Shown one piece after another: positions 1 through 6,684 of a stretch of 13,986 bases of DNA. How positions within the stretch are numbered: position 1 is the first letter of the stretch; each line of letters starts with the position of its first letter. The notes beneath the pieces are model-generated. The model was not told the origin of the DNA and did not search any database. It saw nothing but the letters and a program-made list of their open reading frames with translations. Origin of the DNA: an uncultured Planctomycetaceae bacterium (GTDB lineage: Bacteria > Planctomycetota > Planctomycetia > Pirellulales > Pirellulaceae); the NCBI GenBank assembly GCA_937904535.1, contig CALELC010000035.1, positions 1 through 13,986 of the forward strand, given 5' to 3'. The translations under genes were made by a program, and so were the position numbers.

Positions 1-88
1 GCCCCTACGGTGTTTGGGGAGCGCTGGGGACCCATCAAGGTGGCGAAGTCGTCACCCTCGAATAGTCTTTCCGAGAGGTGTTCTTGCG

Positions 89-117
89 CAGGGAATCCGC
101 CGAGTGCGGGTTCCCTG
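89..117. repeat. Long perfect-type hairpin, function unclear
   Basis: A 12-bp stem is visible: CAGGGAATCCGC at 89-100 pairs with GCGGGTTCCCTG at 106-117 around the 5-nt loop CGAGT, with a single G-T wobble. It lies about 85 bp past the stop of the minus-strand methyltransferase gene, where a transcription terminator could sit. Neither strand has a T-run after the stem, so it is not a standard intrinsic terminator. The rest of positions 1-202 shows no convincing gene. Confidence 0.45.
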
Positions 118-202
118 GAGCGTCGCTCGGCTCTTCGAACTGATCCGCCGGTTGTCAGCTCAAAGCAGCGGCCTGAGTGGGCTCGCGTGCAAACGCAAGG
201 CG

Positions 203-898
203 TCATAAACGCTGAGCGTACCAGGCGTGAATCAGGCCAGCTTGATAGAACCGCACCGGTTCTTCAAAACCTCCGGCGGCAATGAGGGCTTGGACGGTCG
301 CTGGCGGCAGGATGGCGACATCGCGGTCATACGCCTGACGCATCTGTTGAAGTCGCTGCGGCGAAAGCTCGGCAGCTGCCATCCTCCGTAACCAGACTTC
401 CAGCAGGTCGGCGTAGGACGCCGAGTCACGATCGGCAGCCAGATCCGAGGTGACGAGCCAGCCACTTGGTTTAAGCCGCGCTGCAATCGTCCGGAAGAAG
501 GCGGTGCGCTCGCCGCGGTCGAGCAGGAACTGCGAGACGAGCAGCGACGTCGCGGCGTCAAAGGGAGGCGAGTCTGAAAGGGATTCGAGGTAGCCGGTGT
601 GGAACGTGCAGCGGTCGCGATAACCGTGCTGCTCGGCACGCGGTTCGGCGGCCTTCACCATCCCCGCCGCCGGTTCGACGGCGACGAACGTCCAACTTGG
701 ATATCTGGAGGCGAGGAAGTCGATTTCGGCTCCCGTCCCTGCCCCGACGCATAGGATCCGCGCGTCCTGCGGCAATTCGCTAAAGAGCGATGCGATCAGC
801 AGGTGGAGCCCATCGCGAAACGCCGCCAGTTTCGCCCATTGCTGGTCATACGTCGCGGCCTGCTGATCGAACGTCGACTCGAGTTGGCTGCGATCCAT
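203..898 (-). CDS. Class I SAM-dependent methyltransferase
   Basis: The protein is 231 aa with a Rossmann-type methyltransferase core. Motif I, the SAM-binding glycine loop, is VGAGTGAEI at residues 51-59. The acidic end of strand 2, expected to bind the ribose hydroxyls, is E75 in VAVEPAAGM. The segment PPFDAATSLLVSQFLL (111-126) is the motif IV region, and the sequence around 140-152 (RLKPSGWLVTSDL) is the usual motif after helix E. An N-terminal FDQQAATYDQQW segment (10-21) is typical of small-molecule or ubiE-like methyltransferases. The ATG at 898 has AGGA a few bases upstream, supporting this start. The substrate cannot be read from sequence. No partner gene is adjacent: the gene stands alone beside a gene-poor region. 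The methyltransferase fold is clear, and the specific role is unknown. Confidence 0.85.
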   Translation of the reverse strand: MDRSQLESTFDQQAATYDQQWAKLAAFRDGLHLLIASLFSELPQDARILCVGAGTGAEIDFLASRYPSWTFVAVEPAAGMVKAAEPRAEQHGYRDRCTFHTGYLESLSDSPPFDAATSLLVSQFLLDRGERTAFFRTIAARLKPSGWLVTSDLAADRDSASYADLLEVWLRRMAAAELSPQRLQQMRQAYDRDVAILPPATVQALIAAGGFEEPVRFYQAGLIHAWYAQRL

Positions 899-925
899 GG
901 CGTCCTGGTGAGGGAAGGGTAACCG

Positions 926-985
926 TTTGGGGCTGCTTCAGTCGGTAGACCAAAGGACTTCTAATCCTTCGGTTCTGGATTGAGG
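926..985 (+). pseudogene. Decayed tRNA-Arg(UCU)-like remnant
   Basis: The D-arm and anticodon arm of a tRNA are recognisable. GCTTCAGTCGGTAGACC at 935-951 matches the canonical GCTCAGTCGGTAGAGC with one inserted T and a G24-to-C change that breaks a D-stem pair. Position 26 is A952. The anticodon stem AAGGA (953-957) pairs perfectly with TCCTT (965-969) around the loop CTTCTAA, giving anticodon TCT at 960-962 (Arg, AGA codons). The variable region CGGTT and the beginning of a T-arm (CTGGATTGAG) follow. The T-loop has lost its TTCGA consensus and no acceptor stem or CCA end can be drawn. It is therefore a tRNA gene relic or partial tRNA copy and not a working gene. Confidence 0.6.
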
Positions 986-1020
986 GGGGAAGCGTTCAAC
1001 TACGGCCCGCTGTTGCCAGG

Positions 1021-1138
1021 AGTCTCTCACGGAGACGCGGTGTTCACGGAGTTGGGGGATTGAACGCCCTGGCAACCGATTCCCCAAGTTCTCAGGATCC
1101 AACGAGGCAGGTTTCTCAGCAGGCGTTTTGTTGTAACG
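1021..1138. repeat. Dispersed intergenic repeat, copy 1
   Basis: This segment of about 118 bp aligns along its length with 2063-2180. Shared blocks in the same order are AGTCTCTCACGGAG, TCACGGAGTT after an identical 9-base spacing, CCAAGTT, a CAGG-containing block, GGCAGGTTTCT, GGCGTTT and a TTGTA/CTGTA end. The middle is more diverged and needs about a 3-base gap. It has no coding potential of its own. It fits a non-coding dispersed repeat family scattered between genes. Confidence 0.6.
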
Positions 1139-1316
1139 GATGAATGCTTTTAGGATACCCAGGGGGATAGGCCGAACGGTGATAGCGACCAACCGTTTCA
1201 GCTTTACTTTCGTCGCGCAACGGCCGGCCTGGATAGACGGGCGAGCAGCAGATTCAAATGCCAGCCAGCGCCAGAGGCGAGAAAGCGACCCGCCCCGGTT
1301 CCCGCGTTGCCTGCAC

Positions 1317-1622
1317 TTAGCCGGCTGCTTCGCCACGATTTAGGAATGCGGAATCGTCACGCCCTCCGGCCATCAAAGCGACGACTAAAACGTCGTGATC
1401 TACAACATTGAAATGAATGATGTATGAAAATCGCTTCAGCCGGCAGGGGCGTAGTCCGTTGGCCGCAATCGCGAATTGGAGAGGGTTATTGCGAATGAGC
1501 TGAATCGCGGACAGGTATTCTTTGAAAAACTCCTCGCCTAGCCCAAGGCGTTTGCCGTCGTACTAAATAATCGCGGCAACAGCATCATCTTCAACCTCAG
1601 GGCGGTAGGTTAACTGCCGCAT
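1317..1622 (-). pseudogene. RelE/ParE-family toxin interrupted by an amber codon
   Basis: Translating from the ATG at 1622, which overlaps the antitoxin stop by one base (TGATG), gives MRQLTYRPEVEDDAVAAII, then TAG at 1563-1565. The same frame continues with YDGKRLGLGEEFFKEYLSAI and later RPCRLKRFSYIIHF and VLVVALMAGGRDD to a TAA at 1319-1317. That is the expected layout of RelE/ParE toxins. The toxin begins with a strand and helix, followed by the G-L-G-x-E-F helix, a basic L-K-R-F strand and a final beta-strand with R-D. Without the stop it would be about 101 aa, a normal length. The TAG falls where these toxins often have a Trp or other residue just before Tyr, so a single substitution explains it. 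The rest of the frame is intact, suggesting recent inactivation, a sequencing error, or suppression. Gene order (antitoxin first, translationally coupled) matches the family. Confidence 0.75.
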
Positions 1623-1843
1623 CAGCGGCGGTTCCCGATGCGTCTCAGGAGTTCTTCGTGGGAGATTGCGGTCGACGGATCGGTTCGGTGTGCGGCAAGT
1701 CGACGGTCAAGCTCAGCCTGCTGCGTGGCGCTGGCACGCAGGTCAACGTCATCGGGGAGCGTGTCCCAGACCGCATGAACGACTCTCAACCGATCATCAG
1801 TGGGAAGCTGAGATAAGTCCGAGATCATTTGGTCAACATTCAT
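1622..1843 (-). CDS. Addiction-module antitoxin (PF09720-like)
   Basis: This 73-aa acidic protein begins MNVDQMISDLSQLPTDDRLR and continues with a VHAVWDTLPDD segment and the C-terminal HEELLRRI. That pattern is typical of the short unstable antitoxins annotated as putative addiction module components, which partner RelE/ParE-like toxins. It would bind and neutralise the toxin encoded directly downstream, whose start codon overlaps its stop codon. GGAGG sits 7 bases before the ATG, a strong Shine-Dalgarno site. That site and the start codon lie in a perfectly duplicated 23-bp unit. Because the partner toxin has a premature stop, this antitoxin is probably an orphan in practice. The family call is good, and the activity is untested. 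Confidence 0.75.
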   Translation of the reverse strand: MNVDQMISDLSQLPTDDRLRVVHAVWDTLPDDVDLRASATQQAELDRRLAAHRTDPSTAISHEELLRRIGNRR

Positions 1844-1883
1844 TCGCGGTCCTCCAGATCATTCATTCGCGGTCCTCCAGATC
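1838..1883. repeat. Perfect 23-bp tandem duplication over antitoxin start
   Basis: Positions 1838-1860 and 1861-1883 are identical 23-bp units. On the minus strand each unit carries CTGGAGGACCGCGAATGAAT, which is a Shine-Dalgarno site (GGAGG), a 7-base spacer and an ATG. The promoter-proximal ATG (1866-1864) opens an 8-codon reading frame that stops with TGA overlapping the true antitoxin ATG. The duplication therefore created an upstream mini-ORF with its own ribosome site. Confidence 0.9.
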
Positions 1884-1885
1884 CG

Positions 1886-1914
1886 ATTGTAACCGCTTCC
1901 AGAATGGAGGTCCA
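1886..1914 (-). promoter_or_regulatory. Possible sigma70-like promoter of the TA pair
   Basis: On the minus strand TGGACC (1914-1909) and TACAAT (1891-1886) are separated by 17 bp. They match 4 of 6 and 5 of 6 bases of the -35 and -10 consensus. Transcription would begin near 1879, just inside the first copy of the duplicated ribosome-binding unit. This is consensus matching only; planctomycete promoters are poorly defined. Confidence 0.3.
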
Positions 1915-2062
1915 CAAACGGATGTGCCAGAAGGAAGCGTGGGAGTGTGTCACTTCGCCAGTGCTTCTGTGTCGGATTGACTCGTTGCTAATTTTGTTCG
2001 TCTGGCGATCATCACCGCTCGGTAACTTCATGAGAGCCCTCGCAGCGCTCGGCCCTATCTGA

Positions 2063-2180
2063 AGTCTCTCACGGAGTCACTGGGCTCACGGAGTTAGGGT
2101 GAAGGAAAAAGCTATAGCGATCGGTTCACCAAGTTTCCAGGCTACATCGGGGCAGGTTTCTTGTCGGCGTTTGGCTGTAG
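2063..2180. repeat. Dispersed intergenic repeat, copy 2
   Basis: This is the second copy of the repeat at 1021-1138, in the same orientation, starting with the identical AGTCTCTCACGGAG and ending near GGCGTTTGGCTGTAGCAGG. Apart from this, the stretch from 1884 to 2573 holds no supportable gene. The other things seen there are the possible promoter, a 15-bp near-palindrome at 2310-2324 (CGAATTG C CAATTCG), the tandem array at 2429-2488 and the hairpin at 2512-2550. Confidence 0.6.
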
Positions 2181-2428
2181 CAGGTGGCTGTTCTCCGCGT
2201 AGGCCGATTCTCCTCAAGTGGTCCCTTTCTTCGCGCGAAGCGGTTAGCATGCCGAACAATTAAGAGCGATGGTTCTACTATGTTTGTGCGCCGTCCAGCC
2301 CTACTACGTCGAATTGCCAATTCGTGTGCATGTCACTGGTCGATCCTGGTCGCTGCCCAGTTTGCCGCGATCAGCCGGAGTCACTTCAGCAGTATGGCCT
2401 GGGGCAAGTATGGCTCGGAAACTCCCTC

Positions 2429-2488
2429 CGTCCCCTTTGCCAGCGTCCCCGTCCCCTTTGTCAGCGTCCCGTCCCCTTTGTCACGTCC
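2429..2488. repeat. Three tandem units of about 20 bp (CGTCCCCTTTG core)
   Basis: Three head-to-tail units lie at 2429-2449, 2450-2469 and 2470-2488. Each begins CGTCCCCTTTG and ends CGTCC, and they shorten by one base each (21, 20 and 19 bp). Read on the minus strand the core is CAAAGGGGACG. The array lies about 85 bp past the end of the namZ-fusion gene, outside any gene. Confidence 0.85.
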
Positions 2489-2511
2489 ATTATAGAAGCG
2501 GAAAGTAAACC

Positions 2512-2550
2512 CCTGCCGGTTGACTGAACCTGGTCTACACGACCGGCAGG
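2512..2550 (-). terminator. Hairpin downstream of the AmiE-NamZ gene
   Basis: CCTGCCGGT (2512-2520) and ACCGGCAGG (2542-2550) form a perfect 9-bp GC-rich stem around a loop of about 21 nt. It begins 24 bp after the stop codon of the minus-strand gene. On that strand it is followed by GGTTTACTTTCC, a weak T-rich tract. It could act as a terminator, but the loop is long and the T-run is interrupted. Confidence 0.45.
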
Positions 2551-2573
2551 ATTCGCATTCGTTTTGCAGCCGA

Positions 2574-4949
2574 TCAGTACAGCAGGTGCGGTTGGCGGCG
2601 GGTGCGGAAGGATTGCTCGTCGGCGCTGGCTAGGGTGATGAGTTCGGCTAACGGGCGGGTGGCGAGGACGGCATCGTAGAGCGGTTTGCTGCTCAGTAGA
2701 CGGTTGTAATTCTTGGTTTCCCACTGCTCACGGTGCTGCTTGCGCAAGGTGAGAGCGATCGCTAGACCGACGTGGAGCGGATCGATCGCGGCGCGATCGG
2801 TGATCAGGATTTGCACCCCGTCGCACGACTCGCCGGAGAACTTGCTGGCGCTGGGTGTGAACTGGGTGGGGATAAAGGCGACGCCAGCAAGTTTGATCGC
2901 ATTCAGCTGGCGAGCGACAGCCCGGGCGTCGAGCCAGGGGGCGCCAATGATTTCAAAGGGCGTGTCCGTCCCGCGGCCGACGGAGAGATTGGTGAACTCC
3001 AGCAAGCCAATGCCGGGGTATAAGATCGCTTGATTGAGATTGCGCATGTTGGGCGAAGGATTGATCCAGCTCAGCCCCGTCGCATCGAAGTAGTCTTCAC
3101 GCTGCCAGCCTTTACATCTAATGACCTGCAGGTCGAGATCCCAGTTGCGTTCGGCTTTGAGCATGCCCGCGATTTCACCGACGGTCATCCCATGGCGAAC
3201 CGGTAAGCTGTGATAACCGACAAACGACTCGGAGCCGGTATCGAGGATTGGACCGCCGAGGTCGACGCCGTTGATCGGGTTGGGACGGTCGAGCACGACG
3301 AACCGCAACCCCTGCTCTGCCGCAACCTGCATCGCTTCGCCCATCGTCGAGATGTAGGTGTAAAACCGGCAGCCGATGTCTTGGATATCGAACACCAGCG
3401 TGTCGACACCCTTTAAAGATTCGGCTGAAGGCTTGCGATCCTTGCCGTAGAGGCTGAAGACCACCAACCCCGTTTCGGGATCGACCGTGTCGTCGATGTT
3501 CGGTTGGTCAAGGCGTCCGGCGATGCCGTGCTCGGGGCTGAGCAAAGCCACCAACTCAACGGCAGCGGCTTGATGCATGAGCACTCGCGTCGGCACGCCA
3601 TCGCGGCTGACGCCGGTGTGATTGGTGATCAGCCCGACGCGGCGACCGGCCAGTGGAGCAAACTGCTGCTGGACCAAAACATCGATACCGCAGCGCACCG
3701 CCGACGTGTCGTTGCTGTTGGGTTCGTCCTGGTCACGAGCCACTGCGTCGGCCGCAAGCTTACCGATCGCACCGGCCAGCGGATTCACTGAACCTTTGCC
3801 ATCGGGATGGACGCGGTTGCTGAGAAAGATCACAAACAGGTCCAGACCGGGATCGATCCAAATCGACGTGCCTGTAAAACCGCCGTGGCCGTAAGCGGCT
3901 TCTGTCATGCTTTCGCCACGGTTCGACGAGTAGGATGAAAGTTTATCCCAGCCCAAGCCGCGGGTATAAGGTTTGGAGGTGGAGCTGCCGGGAACCTCAT
4001 AAGCAGCGGTCATCAGCGCAACGGTTTCAGGTTTCAGAATAACCGCATCCTTATATTTACCGCCTTGCAACATCATCTGGGCGTAGATCGCAAGGTCATC
4101 TGCAGTGCTGAACAGGCCCGCATGGCCTGCGACGCCGCCCATCGCATAGGCGCGTGGGTCGTGCACTTCGCCGATCATCCAGCGATCTTCGCGCTGCTGG
4201 GTCGTCGCGGCACGCTTACGCAGGGCTTCGTCCGGGAGGTAGGCGGTCTCCTGCATGCCCAGTGGTCGGAAGATTTCTTCTTGTGAAAACGCCGCCACGC
4301 TTTGGCCGCTGGTCTTCGCGATCAGTTCTCCGAGTACTTGAAAGCCGACATCCGAGTAACGGAAGCGGTCGCCAGGTTTGTAGTTGAGCCCGAGTTGGAG
4401 GAAGTTGATGCGGGAGGCTTCCGGGCCATCTTGATAGTCCGACATTGCGTTGTCGGGAATCAGACCGCCAACGTGTAGCAATAACTGCTGAATCGTGATC
4501 TCTTGCTTGCCTTTGACGCCGAACTCCGGCAGATGCGCGGCGACGGGATCACTGAGCTTGATCAGCCCCTGGTCGACCAACCGCATGATGCTGGTGGCGG
4601 TGGCGATCGGTTTGGTCAGCGAGGCCAGGTCGAATACCGTGTCAGTCTGCATCGGCAACGGCTCGGGCGAAACTTGCCGCTGGCCGTAGGCACGCTGGAA
4701 CACGATCGAGCCGCGGTGGCCGATCGTCACCACGGCACCGGGCAGTTTGCCTTCTGAGATCGCTGTCTCTACCCGCTCGTCGATCTGATCGAGCAGCGCC
4801 GCGTCCATACCGACTGCTTCGGGAGTCGAGTGCGGCAGCCGATTGGACGGTGTCTCCGCTGCGGCGGGCGAGGTTAGGCTCAGCCCGATCAGCAGCAAAC
4901 CGCCAGCGAGGACCGGCAACTGAAAGCGACGACAGACACGAACGAGCAT
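2574..4949 (-). CDS. Secreted AmiE-like serine hydrolase fused to NamZ exo-muramidase
   Basis: The ATG at 4949 gives 791 aa and opens a clean signal peptide (MLVRVCRRF, a hydrophobic stretch to LSLTS, and cleavage after PAAA). An ATG at 5096 is in frame, but its extra 49 residues run through a tandem repeat. Residues 40-405 are a class C beta-lactamase-like serine hydrolase: S110-L-T-K113 (SxxK), Y198-S-D, and H355-G-G in place of KTG. Residues 420-740 are NamZ (DUF1343, GH171): CGIDVLV, SPEHG with E473 as candidate catalytic Glu, FDIQDIGCRFYTY, DRPNPING and NPSPNMRNL. In Bacillus subtilis the equivalents are separate genes, amiE (ybbE) and namZ (ybbC), in the MurNAc recovery operon. The inferred role is to remove stem peptides and then release MurNAc from non-reducing glycan ends, in the periplasm or outside the cell. 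The domains are clear. The N-terminal domain's activity as an amidase and not an esterase is inference. Confidence 0.88.
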   Translation of the reverse strand: MLVRVCRRFQLPVLAGGLLLIGLSLTSPAAAETPSNRLPHSTPEAVGMDAALLDQIDERVETAISEGKLPGAVVTIGHRGSIVFQRAYGQRQVSPEPLPMQTDTVFDLASLTKPIATATSIMRLVDQGLIKLSDPVAAHLPEFGVKGKQEITIQQLLLHVGGLIPDNAMSDYQDGPEASRINFLQLGLNYKPGDRFRYSDVGFQVLGELIAKTSGQSVAAFSQEEIFRPLGMQETAYLPDEALRKRAATTQQREDRWMIGEVHDPRAYAMGGVAGHAGLFSTADDLAIYAQMMLQGGKYKDAVILKPETVALMTAAYEVPGSSTSKPYTRGLGWDKLSSYSSNRGESMTEAAYGHGGFTGTSIWIDPGLDLFVIFLSNRVHPDGKGSVNPLAGAIGKLAADAVARDQDEPNSNDTSAVRCGIDVLVQQQFAPLAGRRVGLITNHTGVSRDGVPTRVLMHQAAAVELVALLSPEHGIAGRLDQPNIDDTVDPETGLVVFSLYGKDRKPSAESLKGVDTLVFDIQDIGCRFYTYISTMGEAMQVAAEQGLRFVVLDRPNPINGVDLGGPILDTGSESFVGYHSLPVRHGMTVGEIAGMLKAERNWDLDLQVIRCKGWQREDYFDATGLSWINPSPNMRNLNQAILYPGIGLLEFTNLSVGRGTDTPFEIIGAPWLDARAVARQLNAIKLAGVAFIPTQFTPSASKFSGESCDGVQILITDRAAIDPLHVGLAIALTLRKQHREQWETKNYNRLLSSKPLYDAVLATRPLAELITLASADEQSFRTRRQPHLLY

Positions 4950-5072
4950 AACTTTCACTCTTGCTGAAAGACCGTGAACGATGGGCGAGTTGATCAATGT
5001 AATCGGTGTGGTTTGATGGCTGGAGAGAGGCGAGGGAAAGTGATGGGAGGTGGCGGTATGGATACGGGACAT

Positions 5073-5150
5073 GGCAAGCTGAAGCTTGGACTCCAACCGG
5101 CAAGCTGAAGCTTGAACTCCAACGGGGAAGCTGAAGCTTGGACTCGAACG
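5073..5150. repeat. Three 26-bp tandem units with CAAGCTGAAGCTTG core
   Basis: Units at 5073-5098, 5099-5124 and 5125-5150 differ by only a few bases. Units 1 and 2 contain the 14-bp inverted repeat CAAGCT-GA-AGCTTG; in unit 3 the first base is G, leaving AAGCT-GA-AGCTT. The array fills the gap between the symporter stop and the signal-peptide start of the AmiE-NamZ gene, so it would lie in the mRNA if the two genes are co-transcribed. It has no T-rich terminator tract. Confidence 0.9.
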
Positions 5151-5169
5151 CGGGGCTTGGTGGTGGCTG

Positions 5170-6684
5170 TTAGTCGGGGTCGGCCAACTCGGGTGGTCGG
5201 GGGAACAAGCGATCGACGATCGAGGCGACGGAGTAGCAAACGAGGCTGGCGACGAGCGCCGCCCACCAGCCGTACAGCCTCCAACCTAGCTGCGGCGGCG
5301 GGAGGATCAGCAGCGTGGTGACGCAAAACGCCGTGACCATGCCGATCAAACCGCTTCGCTGTGCAAAATGCCGGCGTGATCGCCCCAGCAGGAAGATGCC
5401 GACGATCAAGCCGGAGGCAAAACCGGCCACCGTGATCACTTGATGGACTACCGAGGTGGCGACGAGCGATGGCAAATGGATAACCGCGATCGCAACGGCC
5501 ATTTGCAGTCCACCGAAAATCGCAGTCCACAGCCGGCTGGCGCGAGTTAACCGCTGGTCCAGCGCCGCAGCCGCTTCCGGGGGCAGCGACGCCGACTCTT
5601 GCGGTTTGAGGAAATCGTTGACGACGGCAGAGGCACTGCTGCTGAGCGAACTGGAAAGCGTCGACATCGCCACGCTAAACACCGCGGCAAGCGTCAGGCC
5701 ACACAGGCCCACGGGCATGTGGTTGACAATGAAGGCGGCGAACACTTCATCGGGGTTCAGGTCGGCAGGCTGATCCAACAGCGACGTCCAGGCAGCCAGC
5801 GCCACGCCGACCAGCAGAAACAGCGCGAACTGCAGCGCCACGAGTGGACCGCTGAGCCCAACAGCCAGCCTCGCCTGCCCCAGCGAGCGCGAGCAGAGGT
5901 ACCGCTGGACCATCATCTGATCGGTGCCGTGAGTGGCTAGGCTGAGGAAGATCCCACCGATGATGCCGGCCCACAAATTGGCTGATTGAAACGAGAACGG
6001 CTCGCGATTGACGATCACGAAGCGGCCCGTGCTGTGACCGAACTCCCACAAGCTCGACCAGCCACCGGGCAGCTGCGACACGATCACGACGATCGCGGCC
6101 AGGGCCCCGAGCAGGTACACCACAAGCTGAATGCAGTCGTTCCAGACGACGCTGCGAATGCCGCCAATCGCCGAGTACACGACCGTCACGACAGCGATCA
6201 ACAACACGCACAGCGTCAAATCAAAGCCGGAGACCTGACCCAGTACGAGCGCAGTCAGATACAGCCGCAGCCCGTCGGCCAGCGTGCGGGTGAAGACAAA
6301 AATCAGCGATGCGGTGCGCTGCGTCAGGCCACCGAAACGCTGCTGCAAGACCTCATAGGCGGTGAATATCTCGCCTCGAAAGTAGCTCGGTAGGAACCAC
6401 AGCACGACAATCAGCCGGCCGATGATCAGCCCAAACGCCAACTGCAGAAAACCGAAATTACCGTTTTCAGCCCACGTCAAACCCGGCACGCTCAAGAACG
6501 TCACGGCACTGGTTTCGGTGGCGATGATCGAACCGAGCACCACCCACCACGGCAAGTCGCGCCCGCCGACGAGGAACCGGGCCAGCGTGTTGGAGTCGCG
6601 TCCAAACCATAGTCCTAGCCCTAAAGTAGCGAGGATATAGAGCAAGATGATCGAAGCATCGATCGTGGAGAGGCGAAAGTCCAA
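5170..6684 (-). CDS. Sodium:solute symporter (SSS family), putative MurNAc importer
   Basis: This hydrophobic protein has about 13 predicted membrane segments. Numbering here is from an in-frame ATG at 6834. The first membrane helix is at 58-77. The TFLSVPG motif (112-118) marks the second helix. DQMMVQRYL (305-313) is a conserved SSS loop. VAMSTLSSSLSSSAS (388-402) is the sodium-site helix, with the MST and paired serines typical of PutP/SGLT relatives. I place the start at the TTG at 6684 (504 aa), giving MDFRLSTIDASII. The 50 residues before it are Arg/Pro-rich and lie opposite the 5' end of murQ, but no ribosome site confirms either choice. The gene is upstream of AmiE-NamZ on the same strand, divergent from murQ. 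The context suggests sodium-driven uptake of MurNAc or a related amino sugar. SSS membership is firm and the substrate is inferred. Confidence 0.85.
   Translation of the reverse strand: MDFRLSTIDASIILLYILATLGLGLWFGRDSNTLARFLVGGRDLPWWVVLGSIIATETSAVTFLSVPGLTWAENGNFGFLQLAFGLIIGRLIVVLWFLPSYFRGEIFTAYEVLQQRFGGLTQRTASLIFVFTRTLADGLRLYLTALVLGQVSGFDLTLCVLLIAVVTVVYSAIGGIRSVVWNDCIQLVVYLLGALAAIVVIVSQLPGGWSSLWEFGHSTGRFVIVNREPFSFQSANLWAGIIGGIFLSLATHGTDQMMVQRYLCSRSLGQARLAVGLSGPLVALQFALFLLVGVALAAWTSLLDQPADLNPDEVFAAFIVNHMPVGLCGLTLAAVFSVAMSTLSSSLSSSASAVVNDFLKPQESASLPPEAAAALDQRLTRASRLWTAIFGGLQMAVAIAVIHLPSLVATSVVHQVITVAGFASGLIVGIFLLGRSRRHFAQRSGLIGMVTAFCVTTLLILPPPQLGWRLYGWWAALVASLVCYSVASIVDRLFPRPPELADPD

Noticed and set aside
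10..285. Open frame of 91 codons on the plus strand
   Set aside because: It overlaps the end of the methyltransferase gene, has low-complexity Ser/Arg-rich composition, no ribosome site and no family resemblance.
938..1336. Open frame of 132 codons on the minus strand
   Set aside because: It runs through the tRNA relic and repeat copy 1 and overlaps the toxin frame in another phase. It shows no domain pattern.
1840..2031. Open frame of 63 codons on the minus strand upstream of the antitoxin
   Set aside because: It is in frame with the mini-ORF made by the 23-bp duplication. The upstream part has no recognisable protein features and probably arises by chance.
2241..2258. GTTAGCATGCCGAAC as a possible integron attC end
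   Set aside because: It does not fit the attC core consensus, and there is no matching second half, cassette or integrase.
2310..2324. CGAATTG-C-CAATTCG near-palindrome
   Set aside because: It is isolated, with no adjacent promoter or gene start, and short enough to occur by chance.
4950..5096. 49-residue N-terminal extension of the AmiE-NamZ protein
   Set aside because: The extension begins inside the 26-bp tandem array and would bury a textbook signal peptide. The start at 4949 is preferred.
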